Shown piece by piece: positions 1 to 8,354 of a stretch of DNA of 40,806 nucleotides (its first letter is position 1; each line of letters starts with the position of its first letter). Made by a program: the position numbers and the translations under genes. This stretch comes from Bacteroidaceae bacterium (lineage in GTDB: Bacteria; Bacteroidota; Bacteroidia; Bacteroidales; Bacteroidaceae): contig CABIVS010000019.1 of assembly GCA_902362375.1 (NCBI GenBank), positions 1 through 40,806 of the forward strand, read 5' to 3'. Below the pieces are notes generated by a model. It ran no database searches, had not been told where the DNA came from, and saw only the letters and a list, made by a program, of their open reading frames with translations.

Positions 1-498
1 TTTTACCAAGTTCTGGTAGGACTAGTCAACACCTTGACCACCGTTCTGGCTCTTGTCATCATTGATAAGGTAGGCCGCAAGAAGCTGGTTTATTACGGAG
101 TTTCGGGAATGGTTGTTTCTCTGATTCTCATCGGCCTGTACTTCCTCTTCGGAGATTCCCTGGGAGTATCCAGCCTCTTCCTGCTTATTTTCTTCCTGTT
201 CTATGTATTCTGTTGTGCCGTGTCTATCTGCGCTGTGGTGTTCGTGCTCCTCTCGGAGATGTATCCCACCAAGGTTCGCGGACTGGCCATGTCGATAGCA
301 GGATTCGCTCTCTGGATCGGAACGTACCTGATCGGACAGTTGACCCCCTGGATGCTCCAGAACCTTACCCCCGCCGGAACATTCTTCCTGTTCGCCCTCA
401 TGTGCGTGCCGTATATGCTGATTGTCTGGAAACTCGTGCCGGAGACTACCGGGAAGTCACTGGAGGAGATTGAAAGATATTGGACCCGTTCGGAATAA
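1..498 (+). CDS. MFS sugar porter, C-terminal part (5' end outside window)
   Basis: Partial gene, open from the first base in frame 1 and ending at TAA 496-498. It encodes about the last 165 residues of a major facilitator transporter of the inner membrane, sugar porter family. Visible signatures are DKVGRKKL, matching the conserved D-x-GRR/K loop motif, several hydrophobic membrane segments, and the C-terminal PETTGKSLEEIERYW, matching the family's PETKG-x-LEEIE tail. It probably imports a mono- or disaccharide released by the downstream enzymes; the sugar cannot be read from this fragment. The next gene starts 44 bp later on the same strand, so they are probably co-transcribed. The DNA is visibly richer in GC than the PUL genes after it. 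The last 164 bp are almost identical to the inverted copy at 40643-40806 (four differences seen). Confidence 0.9.
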   Translation, partial: FYQVLVGLVNTLTTVLALVIIDKVGRKKLVYYGVSGMVVSLILIGLYFLFGDSLGVSSLFLLIFFLFYVFCCAVSICAVVFVLLSEMYPTKVRGLAMSIAGFALWIGTYLIGQLTPWMLQNLTPAGTFFLFALMCVPYMLIVWKLVPETTGKSLEEIERYWTRSE

Positions 499-1795
499 AT
501 ATAAAACAGACCTTAATAACAATAAACTAACATCTTATAAATATGGATAGTAAGAACAACATTGGTCATTCAGCGGACATTTCTTTCACTGCTGAATTGC
601 CCATACCAATCTATAATGGAAATAATAGTATGGATTTCGAGAAACTGGCAAGTCTGTACAAGAATGAACTTCTGGACAGTGTCCTCCCTTTCTGGCTTGA
701 ACACTCCCAAGATCACGAGTATGGTGGTTACTTCACCTGTCTGGACCGTGAAGGAAAAGTGTTCGATACGGATAAGTTCATCTGGCTGCAATGTCGTGAA
801 GTGTGGATGTTCTCCATGCTTTACAATAAAGTGGAAAAACGCAAGGAATGGCTGGATTGTGCCGTTCAAGGTGGTGAATTTCTAAAAAAATACGGACATG
901 ATGGTAACTATAACTGGTATTTTTCCCTTGATCGTTCGGGTAGACCATTGGTAGAACCGTACAATATCTTTTCATATACATTCGCTGCCATGGCTTTCGG
1001 ACAGTTAAGCCTTGCAACCGGTAATCAGGAATATGCTGACATTGCCAAGAAAACTTTCGACATTATCCTTTCCAAAGTAGATAATCCGAAAGGGAAATGG
1101 AATAAGCTTCATCCGGGTACCCGTAATCTGAAGAACTTTGCCTTGCCAATGATCCTCTGTAACCTGGCACTGGAGATAGAGCATTTATTGGATGAAACGT
1201 ATCTGCGGGAAACAATGGATACTTGTATCCATGAAGTGATGGAAGTTTTCTATCGTCCCGAACTCGGAGGTATCATTGTTGAAAACGTGGACATAGACGG
1301 TAATCTGGTCGATTGTTTTGAAGGCCGTCAGGTAACTCCGGGGCATGCCATTGAAGCTATGTGGTTTATTATGGATCTGGGCAAGCGTTTGAATCGTCCT
1401 GAATTGATAGAGAAAGCCAAAGAGACTACTCTCACGATGCTTAATTATGGCTGGGACAAGCAATATGGGGGTATCTACTATTTTATGGATCGTAACGGTT
1501 GTCCTCCCCAACAACTGGAATGGGATCAGAAGCTCTGGTGGGTGCATATCGAGACACTTATTTCTTTGCTGAAAGGCTATCAACTGACGGGAGATAAACG
1601 GTGTCTGGAATGGTTTGAAAAGGTACACGACTACACTTGGGAGCATTTCAAGGATAAAGAATATCCTGAATGGTATGGCTACTTGAACCGAAGAGGAGAA
1701 GTATTGCTACCACTCAAAGGTGGAAAATGGAAAGGATGCTTCCATGTACCAAGAGGACTGTATCAGTGCTGGAAAACATTAGAAGATTTGATGAA
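335..1795 (+). repeat. Left arm of large inverted repeat (MFS end + epimerase)
   Basis: This segment matches the reverse complement of 39439-40806 apart from about 87 extra bases near 543-629. Similarity is near-perfect in the MFS tail and lower in the epimerase, and fades after the epimerase stop. The right arm is cut by the window edge, so the repeat probably extends outward into the rest of the MFS gene. Confidence 0.88.
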
Positions 1796-1805
1796 TTATA
1801 AATAA
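543..1805 (+). CDS. N-acylglucosamine 2-epimerase family protein (left copy)
   Basis: Cytoplasmic (alpha/alpha)6-barrel enzyme of the AGE/RnBP family, which interconverts GlcNAc and ManNAc or epimerises related sugars at C2. Counting from the internal Met at 630, the family residues are GRQ-x-TPGHAIEAMW (His239, Glu242), WWVHIETL (His306) and the C-terminal GCFHVPRGLY (His372). The FHVPR form resembles renin-binding protein/GlcNAc epimerases more than cellobiose epimerases, which usually have HNPR. There is no signal peptide. Start choice is uncertain: ATG 543 gives 420 residues with a 29-residue N-terminal tail lacking in the right copy, while ATG 630 gives 391 residues and aligns with the right copy's start. 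It lies between the sugar porter and SusC, so its likely job is to convert the imported amino sugar. Exact substrate is inferred. Confidence 0.88.
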   Translation: MDSKNNIGHSADISFTAELPIPIYNGNNSMDFEKLASLYKNELLDSVLPFWLEHSQDHEYGGYFTCLDREGKVFDTDKFIWLQCREVWMFSMLYNKVEKRKEWLDCAVQGGEFLKKYGHDGNYNWYFSLDRSGRPLVEPYNIFSYTFAAMAFGQLSLATGNQEYADIAKKTFDIILSKVDNPKGKWNKLHPGTRNLKNFALPMILCNLALEIEHLLDETYLRETMDTCIHEVMEVFYRPELGGIIVENVDIDGNLVDCFEGRQVTPGHAIEAMWFIMDLGKRLNRPELIEKAKETTLTMLNYGWDKQYGGIYYFMDRNGCPPQQLEWDQKLWWVHIETLISLLKGYQLTGDKRCLEWFEKVHDYTWEHFKDKEYPEWYGYLNRRGEVLLPLKGGKWKGCFHVPRGLYQCWKTLEDLMNYK

Positions 1806-1836
1806 CTATCTTGTTTTATTAACATTAATATTTAAT

Positions 1837-4800
1837 ATGGAGAAACAAATCACATGGAGTATAAGGTTTATAGCCTTATTCATCTGTTCGCTTTCTTTCT
1901 TAAACGTTCATGCTCAAAAAAACACGAACGTGAAAGGGACAGTGTATGACTCAAACAATGAGCCGCTTGTCGGTGCTACTGTTAGTGTAAAAGGGAATTC
2001 GTCCAACGGTACTATTACCAATATTGACGGACAGTTTAGCCTAAATGTACTGGATTTAAAATCGACTTTAGTAGTTTCCTTTGTCGGGTACCAGACTCAA
2101 GAGGTTGCTTTACATGGTCGTTCAGAAATTACTATTAGACTTCAAGAAGATGCACAAGCATTGGATGAAGTTGTAGTGGTGGGGTATGGAACTCAAAAAA
2201 AGAAATTCTTAATAGGTTCCGTTTCTCAAGTAGGCTCTAAAGAGTTGATGATGGCTCCTCAAGCTAACCTTTCTAATATGATGACAGGCAAGTTACCGGG
2301 GGTAACGAGTGTTCAACGTTCCGGTCTTCCCGGAAACGACCAGACATCTATCAACATCCGTGGTTTAGGTACTTTTTTAGATTCTAGTCCTCTGATATTA
2401 GTGGATGGTGTTGAACGTATGTTGAATACTGTAAATCCTAATGATGTAGAAAACATATCTATTTTGAAAGATGCAGCTACAGCATCCGTTTATGGTTTGG
2501 CAGCGGCAAATGGAGTAATCCTGGTAACAACCAAGAAAGGTACTGAAGGTAAAGTAACTCTTTCGTATGACGGTTCTGTTACTTTCCAGAAAAATACAGC
2601 TATGCCTGAAATGCTAAATGGTCCTGACTATATTTATTGGTATAATAAGGCGAGTGAACTTGATGGCAACGGACCATATTATGGAGCTGATATTCAGACG
2701 AAAGTGGCTAATAACTATGATCCGGAAGGTAAATATGGAAATACAAACTGGACGAAAGAAGTTTTTAAGGATTATGGCTTCACACATCAACATAATATTT
2801 CTGCTTCCGGTGGTAACAAGAATATCCGTTTCTTCACCAGTATAGGTATGTTGGATCAATCCGGCATCATCGAAAATGTGAATTATGATCGTTACAATGT
2901 CCGTTCTAACGTAGAAGGTAATATTACCAAAGATTTAACGTTCGAACTTAATATTTCTGGCTTTTATGAAGAAAAGAACTGGCCCGGAATTAGTACAAGC
3001 GCACAAGCTGAACAAAACCCCATTCAGCAGGCTGTTTATTCAGCCCCTATTATTCCTATTTATTATCAAGGAGAATATACAGCTTGGATTGGTCCCGGTA
3101 GTTCCAACACACAGAGTCCACTCGCTACTTTAAGGAATAGCGGATTTCAGAAAAACCAAAGACATGAGTTTGATGGTACAATGAAAATCAGTTATGCCTT
3201 TCCTTGGATAAAAGGGTTGAAAGCTTCTCTAGGTTTAGTTTATGATACTAGTTATTCGGAAGATAACGGTTTCTTGGTAGGATACAATGTTAATGCTTAT
3301 AGTGCAGATTCTAAATCATATAATTTAATGCGTGCCTCTTCTACAAGCGAGAAAGGTAATTACACAAAATCCGCATCTTCTTTCAGAAGATTTATGGTCC
3401 GCCCAAGTGTGGAGTATGCTAATACCTTTGGCAAGCATGCAGTTTCAGCCCTTTTCTTATATGAACAGACGCAATTGAAAGGTTCTACAATGACAGGAAA
3501 GATGGGTGGTTATAATTTTAATGATCCGGTTGATCTTTCATTAGGTACTGAATTTATATCCAATCCTACAGGTAGTCACAGCGATAAAGCTACCATTGGT
3601 TATGTAGGACGTTTCAATTATATTTTCGATAAAAGATACCTTGCTGAATTTGCTTTCCGTGTAGATGGATCCTATAAATTCGCAAAAGATAGAAGATGGG
3701 GATTCTTCCCTTCTGTATCTTTGGGATGGGTAATCTCTGAAGAAAATTTCATAAAAAACAATTTTTCTTCTATCAACCTATTAAAACTGCGTGCTTCTGT
3801 CGGTGAATTAGGAAGTGATAATACAGATGCTTTTTTACATAGAAGTATTTTTAACGTAGAGAAGAATGCCTACATATTCGGAGGAGTTCCTTATGCAGGA
3901 TTAGGTGCATCCAACTCTATTACTTCCAGCTTAACCTGGTCTACTACCCGCAGTTACAATATTGGTGCTGACCTGACAATGTGGAATGGATTATTGGGAG
4001 TAGAATTCGATTTATTTTATAAGCTGACAAAAGATATACAAGAAAGCCGGAGTGGTGGTTTCCCTCCTTCATTAGGTGGAAATTATGCTCAAAAAGGAAA
4101 TACGGGTAAGATCGACAATCGCGGTTTTGAATTGGTATTGAAGCACCAAAACCACGTTAATGATTTTTACTATAGTATAACCGGTAGTGTAGCGTGGGCT
4201 AGAAATAAAGTTCTGTCGCGGATTGAAAGTGAAAGTACTCCTTGGTACCGGACAAACATAGGTGAACCTTTAGGACAAATTTATGGCTATAAAGCTATAG
4301 GCTTATATCAAACACAAGAGCAATTGGATAACCGTCCTTTTGTTGGTAATGGAGTTCAACGTTTAGGTGATATCATGTATGAGGATATCAATGGAGATGG
4401 TAAAATTACGCAGGATGGGGATAAAGTTAAAATCGGTCACAGCACTTTGCCAGAGTTAAACTACTCTCTGTCTATGGACTTCAACTGGAAAGGGTTCAAT
4501 TTGAGTGCATTATGGCAAGGAGCTGCTATTGTTAGTTATACGTTGAATGGTACTTATAATCATGGTTCAATGGACAATACGGTCTATACACGACCATTCT
4601 ACTCGGGAGGAAATGCTCCTTATTATCTGGTAGAAGATTCATGGACACCGGAAAATACTAGCGCCCGTTATCCCAGATTAAGTGCCATTCATAACGGAAA
4701 TAATGCATATACCTCTTCCTGGTGGTTAGTAAATGGTAATTTCCTGCGTTTGAAGAATTTACAGTTTGGTTACACAATTCCTAAAAAAATACTTGCGAAA

Positions 4801-4959
4801 GCCAATATTGGACTATCTAACGTTCGTGTATATGTAGCAGGCACCAATCTGTTTACTTTCACAGAATTTAAATATTGCGACCCTGAAATGGCTATTATAA
4901 ATAATGGTTATTATCCCCAACAAAAGAATTATAGTGTTGGATTAAATATCACATTCTAA
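1837..4959 (+). CDS. SusC/RagA-family TonB-linked outer membrane transporter
   Basis: Outer membrane TonB-dependent oligosaccharide transporter of 1040 residues, normal for SusC. A signal peptide (about residues 1-26, ending in VHAQ) is followed by a carboxypeptidase-D-like Ig domain (about 30-110, KGTVYDSNNEPLVGATV), the DEVVVVGYGTQKKK segment that leads into the plug, a plug domain to about residue 230, and a 22-strand barrel. The DINGDGKITQDGD loop and the C-terminal aromatic end (GLNITF) are typical. It starts 31 bp after the epimerase and is followed 14 bp later by its SusD partner. Its substrate is presumably the oligosaccharide processed by the operon's enzymes. It is clearly divergent from the SusC at 36162-39386, so the two probably import different glycans. 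Confidence 0.96.
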   Translation: MEKQITWSIRFIALFICSLSFLNVHAQKNTNVKGTVYDSNNEPLVGATVSVKGNSSNGTITNIDGQFSLNVLDLKSTLVVSFVGYQTQEVALHGRSEITIRLQEDAQALDEVVVVGYGTQKKKFLIGSVSQVGSKELMMAPQANLSNMMTGKLPGVTSVQRSGLPGNDQTSINIRGLGTFLDSSPLILVDGVERMLNTVNPNDVENISILKDAATASVYGLAAANGVILVTTKKGTEGKVTLSYDGSVTFQKNTAMPEMLNGPDYIYWYNKASELDGNGPYYGADIQTKVANNYDPEGKYGNTNWTKEVFKDYGFTHQHNISASGGNKNIRFFTSIGMLDQSGIIENVNYDRYNVRSNVEGNITKDLTFELNISGFYEEKNWPGISTSAQAEQNPIQQAVYSAPIIPIYYQGEYTAWIGPGSSNTQSPLATLRNSGFQKNQRHEFDGTMKISYAFPWIKGLKASLGLVYDTSYSEDNGFLVGYNVNAYSADSKSYNLMRASSTSEKGNYTKSASSFRRFMVRPSVEYANTFGKHAVSALFLYEQTQLKGSTMTGKMGGYNFNDPVDLSLGTEFISNPTGSHSDKATIGYVGRFNYIFDKRYLAEFAFRVDGSYKFAKDRRWGFFPSVSLGWVISEENFIKNNFSSINLLKLRASVGELGSDNTDAFLHRSIFNVEKNAYIFGGVPYAGLGASNSITSSLTWSTTRSYNIGADLTMWNGLLGVEFDLFYKLTKDIQESRSGGFPPSLGGNYAQKGNTGKIDNRGFELVLKHQNHVNDFYYSITGSVAWARNKVLSRIESESTPWYRTNIGEPLGQIYGYKAIGLYQTQEQLDNRPFVGNGVQRLGDIMYEDINGDGKITQDGDKVKIGHSTLPELNYSLSMDFNWKGFNLSALWQGAAIVSYTLNGTYNHGSMDNTVYTRPFYSGGNAPYYLVEDSWTPENTSARYPRLSAIHNGNNAYTSSWWLVNGNFLRLKNLQFGYTIPKKILAKANIGLSNVRVYVAGTNLFTFTEFKYCDPEMAIINNGYYPQQKNYSVGLNITF

Positions 4960-4973
4960 TTAAATCAATAATT

Positions 4974-6614
4974 ATGAAAATAAAAAGATTATATCTATTA
5001 GGGATAGGGCTGATGTTTACGTCACAGTTTCTAACCTCGTGCCATGATTTGTTGGAGAAAGATCCTACAGACTCATATTCAGAAACAGTAGCCTGGAGCT
5101 CGGAATCTTCTTTAGATATGTATGTGACTTACTTATATAAGCCTCTCAATGGCTTATCCAACTTTTCTTCTTTATCCTTAACCGATGGATATACAGATTT
5201 AGTTAAGTATGGAAATGGAGTTCCACAAACATGGAGTGCTCATAACAAGATTCTATTGCAGCAAAACACAATAACATCAGATAATAATCCGATGTCATCG
5301 TGGGGACTTTATACCGACATATTTAGAGAAAATGTATTTCTGCGTGATGCTGGCATCTATGGAAGTAAGTTTAGTGAAGATTTTCTCAATACTCGTATTG
5401 CTGAAATTCGTTTTATTCGCGCTGTGAATTATGCACGTATGATAAGAATTTTCGGAGGAGTTATTCTTCGTGACGAAACAAATGGAGTTGATTCAGAAGG
5501 GGAAAAAGCAAAAGCAAGAGCAACTGAAGCCGAATCATGGGATTTTGTTCTGAAGGATTTGGAATTCGCAGCCAAACACCTTCCGGAAGAATGGGACAGC
5601 AAATGGGATGGGCGTTTGACTAAAGGAGCAGCGTATGCCTATATGTGTCGTACAGCACTCTTTGCAAAACGTTGGGATATTGCTATTACCGCTGCTGATG
5701 AGATTAAAAAGCTCAATAAGTATGATTTAATGGATGAATATAAAGATGTATTTAAAGTGGCAGGTAATAAAGAAATTATTTTCTCCATAGCATACAAAAT
5801 TCCGGATATGCCCCATTATTTCGATCGCTATTTTGCTCCTGACGGTAAACAAGGGATAAGAAGAGCTGTCCCGACAAGTGAGCTGGCTGATTCTTATGAT
5901 ATGGCTGACGGAACTCCTTTCTCGTGGAGCGGCTCCATGGCCAAAGATCCTTATGTAGGTCGTGAACCTCGTTTCTATGCATCCATTATATATAATGGGG
6001 CTACTTGGAAAGAAAAGACTATTTATACCTATGTAGACGCAGAAAACGGTTTTGCAGCTTACAGAGATAACATGAATCCGGGAGAAAAACAAACTGTTAC
6101 CGGATATTTCATCAGAAAATATCTACAAGAAAACAATACCGAATTTGATGATAAGGGAAGCGATCAGTTTTGGATTGAAATGCGTTATGCGGAGGTTTTG
6201 TTAAATCTGGCTGAAGCTCTGGCAGAACAGGATTATGCTAAAAATCAGGATGATGCCCTGGAAGCTCTCAATGAAGTAAGAAGACGTGTTGACCTACCGG
6301 AACGTACAACACAAGAAGCACCGGATAAAGACTCATTTATGAAACTATTACGTAAGGAACGTATTTGTGAATTGGCCTTTGAAGGATTCCGTTATTGGGA
6401 TTTACGCAGATGGCGTTTGGCTGGCGAAGTTATTGATGGAAAACAGGCACATGGAACAAAAATAACCAAAAAAGATGATAATTCTTATACTTATGAACAA
6501 GTGTCATGTGACGACAATATAAACCGCTTCTTTCCAGAACGCTATTACTTGCTACCTATTCCTGTAGATGAATTACAGAATAATCCGTTATGTGAGAATA
6601 ATGCTCCTTGGTAA
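4974..6614 (+). CDS. SusD/RagB-family starch-binding-like lipoprotein
   Basis: Surface lipoprotein of 546 residues, the expected SusD length, with a lipobox ending at Cys23 (FLTSC). Family features include the N-terminal DLLEKDPTD segment, TPR-like helices in the first half, the EIRFIRAVNYARMIRIFGGVIL stretch, the MRYAEVLLNLAEALAE helix near residue 405, and the RRRVDLPER and ELAFEGFRYWDLRRWR blocks of the C-terminal RagB/SusD domain. SusD proteins cap the SusC barrel and deliver bound glycan. It follows SusC by 14 bp. The glycan specificity cannot be read from sequence. Confidence 0.96.
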   Translation: MKIKRLYLLGIGLMFTSQFLTSCHDLLEKDPTDSYSETVAWSSESSLDMYVTYLYKPLNGLSNFSSLSLTDGYTDLVKYGNGVPQTWSAHNKILLQQNTITSDNNPMSSWGLYTDIFRENVFLRDAGIYGSKFSEDFLNTRIAEIRFIRAVNYARMIRIFGGVILRDETNGVDSEGEKAKARATEAESWDFVLKDLEFAAKHLPEEWDSKWDGRLTKGAAYAYMCRTALFAKRWDIAITAADEIKKLNKYDLMDEYKDVFKVAGNKEIIFSIAYKIPDMPHYFDRYFAPDGKQGIRRAVPTSELADSYDMADGTPFSWSGSMAKDPYVGREPRFYASIIYNGATWKEKTIYTYVDAENGFAAYRDNMNPGEKQTVTGYFIRKYLQENNTEFDDKGSDQFWIEMRYAEVLLNLAEALAEQDYAKNQDDALEALNEVRRRVDLPERTTQEAPDKDSFMKLLRKERICELAFEGFRYWDLRRWRLAGEVIDGKQAHGTKITKKDDNSYTYEQVSCDDNINRFFPERYYLLPIPVDELQNNPLCENNAPW

Positions 6615-6635
6615 TATTAAAAGATTATTATAGTT

Positions 6636-7013
6636 ATGAAAAATTTCAAAGTAATTACATACATCATATTAATGATAGCATTTAGCTTTTCCTTTTCTTC
6701 TTGTGAAAAGCATGATGATATCCATTATCATTTTGATTGTGATATCATATCCATTATGGTTCGTGCTAATTCTCCGGAAGATGGTACTACTTATGATGGG
6801 CTCATATCAGAGAATGGAAATATAACTTTCGAACTTCCGGCAAAAGTGAAATTGAGCGAATTATATGTAACAGCCAATTTGCCTGTAGCAGCATTTGCTT
6901 ATCCTTCATTGACTGGTGCTAAAGATTTATCTACTCCATTTAAACTAACTATTGTAGCAGGTGATGGAACGCAAAAGGAGTATACTTTGATTGCTAAACA
7001 CCCAAATAACTAA
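6636..7013 (+). CDS. Small surface lipoprotein with one Ig-like (DUF5018-like) domain
   Basis: A 125-residue lipoprotein with Cys23 at the lipobox (SFSSC). The mature part is a single predicted all-beta domain with the pattern ISENGNITFELPAKVKLSELYVTANLP and ending in LTIVAGDGTQKEYTLIA. This resembles the Ig-like repeats (DUF5018 type) found at the N terminus of Bacteroides surface glycan-binding proteins. It lies 21 bp after susD and 13 bp before the next lipoprotein start. The position and fold suggest a glycan-binding accessory or a spacer domain. In the right locus a comparable Ig-like unit is part of the larger single protein at 32766-34463. The function is inferred and the family name is tentative. 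Confidence 0.75.
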   Translation: MKNFKVITYIILMIAFSFSFSSCEKHDDIHYHFDCDIISIMVRANSPEDGTTYDGLISENGNITFELPAKVKLSELYVTANLPVAAFAYPSLTGAKDLSTPFKLTIVAGDGTQKEYTLIAKHPNN

Positions 7014-7026
7014 AAAAGTAGATGTT

Positions 7027-8325
7027 ATGAAAATAAAATATCATAATTGGCTTCAAGTTGCTGTCATGGCAACAATGGTTGTATTTTCCGCATGCTCGGA
7101 TGATCCAACATTATACTCTGACACTGATATAACCGGATTCAAAGTTAGATTGGGCGAGGGTAATTATAAACAGGGTACCGTTAAGGATGGTAACATTATT
7201 GAATTTAAGATCACTCCGGACTTAGATTTGAGCAAACTCAATGGAGTTACTTGTTCTTTCTTTATCTCTCCATATGCAACAGTTACACCTACCCCCGATG
7301 TACCTCAAGATTTTTCAAAAGATGTACATTACACAGTGAAGGCGCAAGATGGCACAACCACTGACTGGACCGTAAAATGGACTTATGGCGGAAAAGTAAA
7401 TGATGGAGAAGGTTTTGAATATTTTTTCAAAAAATGGGAAATTAGTGTACCCACTCCATCTAATAAAGACAAAGATGGTTTCGGTGCAGTGTTTGGTAAT
7501 TATATAATAGATACCCAATTTAATTTCTATGATAAATATACAGGGCAGAAAGTAGATAAGACTTTGAATGTGACAGGAATAGACGCTTCTTTGTGCCAGT
7601 TAGTCAATGATGACGCCGGTAATTTGATCGGTGTAGTAAAAAATGTAGGGTTATACAGATGGACTACTGTTGAGGGAGCTCCACAAAAGGTTGCTAATGT
7701 AACTCCCGGAGCAAATAAAGTTTCTGCAATCGGTGATATTGACAAAGTGGGATATGTTTATGATTCTAAACCTGATGGTGTAGGTACACATGCAGTTTAC
7801 AAATTTGAGAATGGTACATATACAGGCACTTCAACCTTGGTTACCGGTCGTCCCAGTAATGATAGTAACTGGCGACAGATTGTGGCTGTACTCGGCGTGT
7901 CGGATAACCCACCATTTTACGTAATAGACGCAGTGAATGCCGGAGGTGTAATGGGACCGGAAATCGGTTATAAAGCAAATACGGCAGGGGCATTTAGCAG
8001 CATCACAGGTCCATATATAGACATGTGGAATAAGAAAGGATACGCTGGCTGGGGAAATCATGTACTTATTTCCGGTAGAGGTATTCCATTCAATGGCAGA
8101 TGGTACGGAGCAACCATAACTTGTGGTTGGGGCTGGGTTGGACTGCATCTGCTAGACCCGTCTAGTAATCATTCATTACCTATCACAGAAACAATTGAGC
8201 CATGGACTACCAACTCTTGTATCTGGACTACTTGTTCACCAAGTGATGACGGAGAATCATTATATCTCTATTACGGTTATGGTGTAGGTATTCGTTGTTA
8301 TGAACTTACAAAATACGAGAAATAG
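7027..8325 (+). CDS. Putative surface glycan-binding lipoprotein (Ig-like plus propeller-like domain)
   Basis: The start is taken at ATG 7027 because it gives a clean lipoprotein signal (MKIKYHNWLQ...FSAC, Cys23). An upstream in-frame ATG at 6991 overlaps the previous gene and hides the signal. The product is 432 residues: an Ig-like domain at about 32-125 (ITGFKVRLGEGNYKQGTV...HYTVKAQDGTTTDWTVKW) and a C-terminal region with repeated beta-rich units (GNYIIDTQF, GNLIGVVKN, GYVYDSKPDG) that looks propeller-like and resembles the right-locus protein at 32766. Its place directly after SusCD is where Bacteroides loci encode surface glycan-binding proteins. There are no catalytic motifs I recognise. 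Binding function is inferred from position and architecture. Confidence 0.78.
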   Translation: MKIKYHNWLQVAVMATMVVFSACSDDPTLYSDTDITGFKVRLGEGNYKQGTVKDGNIIEFKITPDLDLSKLNGVTCSFFISPYATVTPTPDVPQDFSKDVHYTVKAQDGTTTDWTVKWTYGGKVNDGEGFEYFFKKWEISVPTPSNKDKDGFGAVFGNYIIDTQFNFYDKYTGQKVDKTLNVTGIDASLCQLVNDDAGNLIGVVKNVGLYRWTTVEGAPQKVANVTPGANKVSAIGDIDKVGYVYDSKPDGVGTHAVYKFENGTYTGTSTLVTGRPSNDSNWRQIVAVLGVSDNPPFYVIDAVNAGGVMGPEIGYKANTAGAFSSITGPYIDMWNKKGYAGWGNHVLISGRGIPFNGRWYGATITCGWGWVGLHLLDPSSNHSLPITETIEPWTTNSCIWTTCSPSDDGESLYLYYGYGVGIRCYELTKYEK

Positions 8326-8354
8326 GCATACTCCTAATTATATAGAATTGAAAT

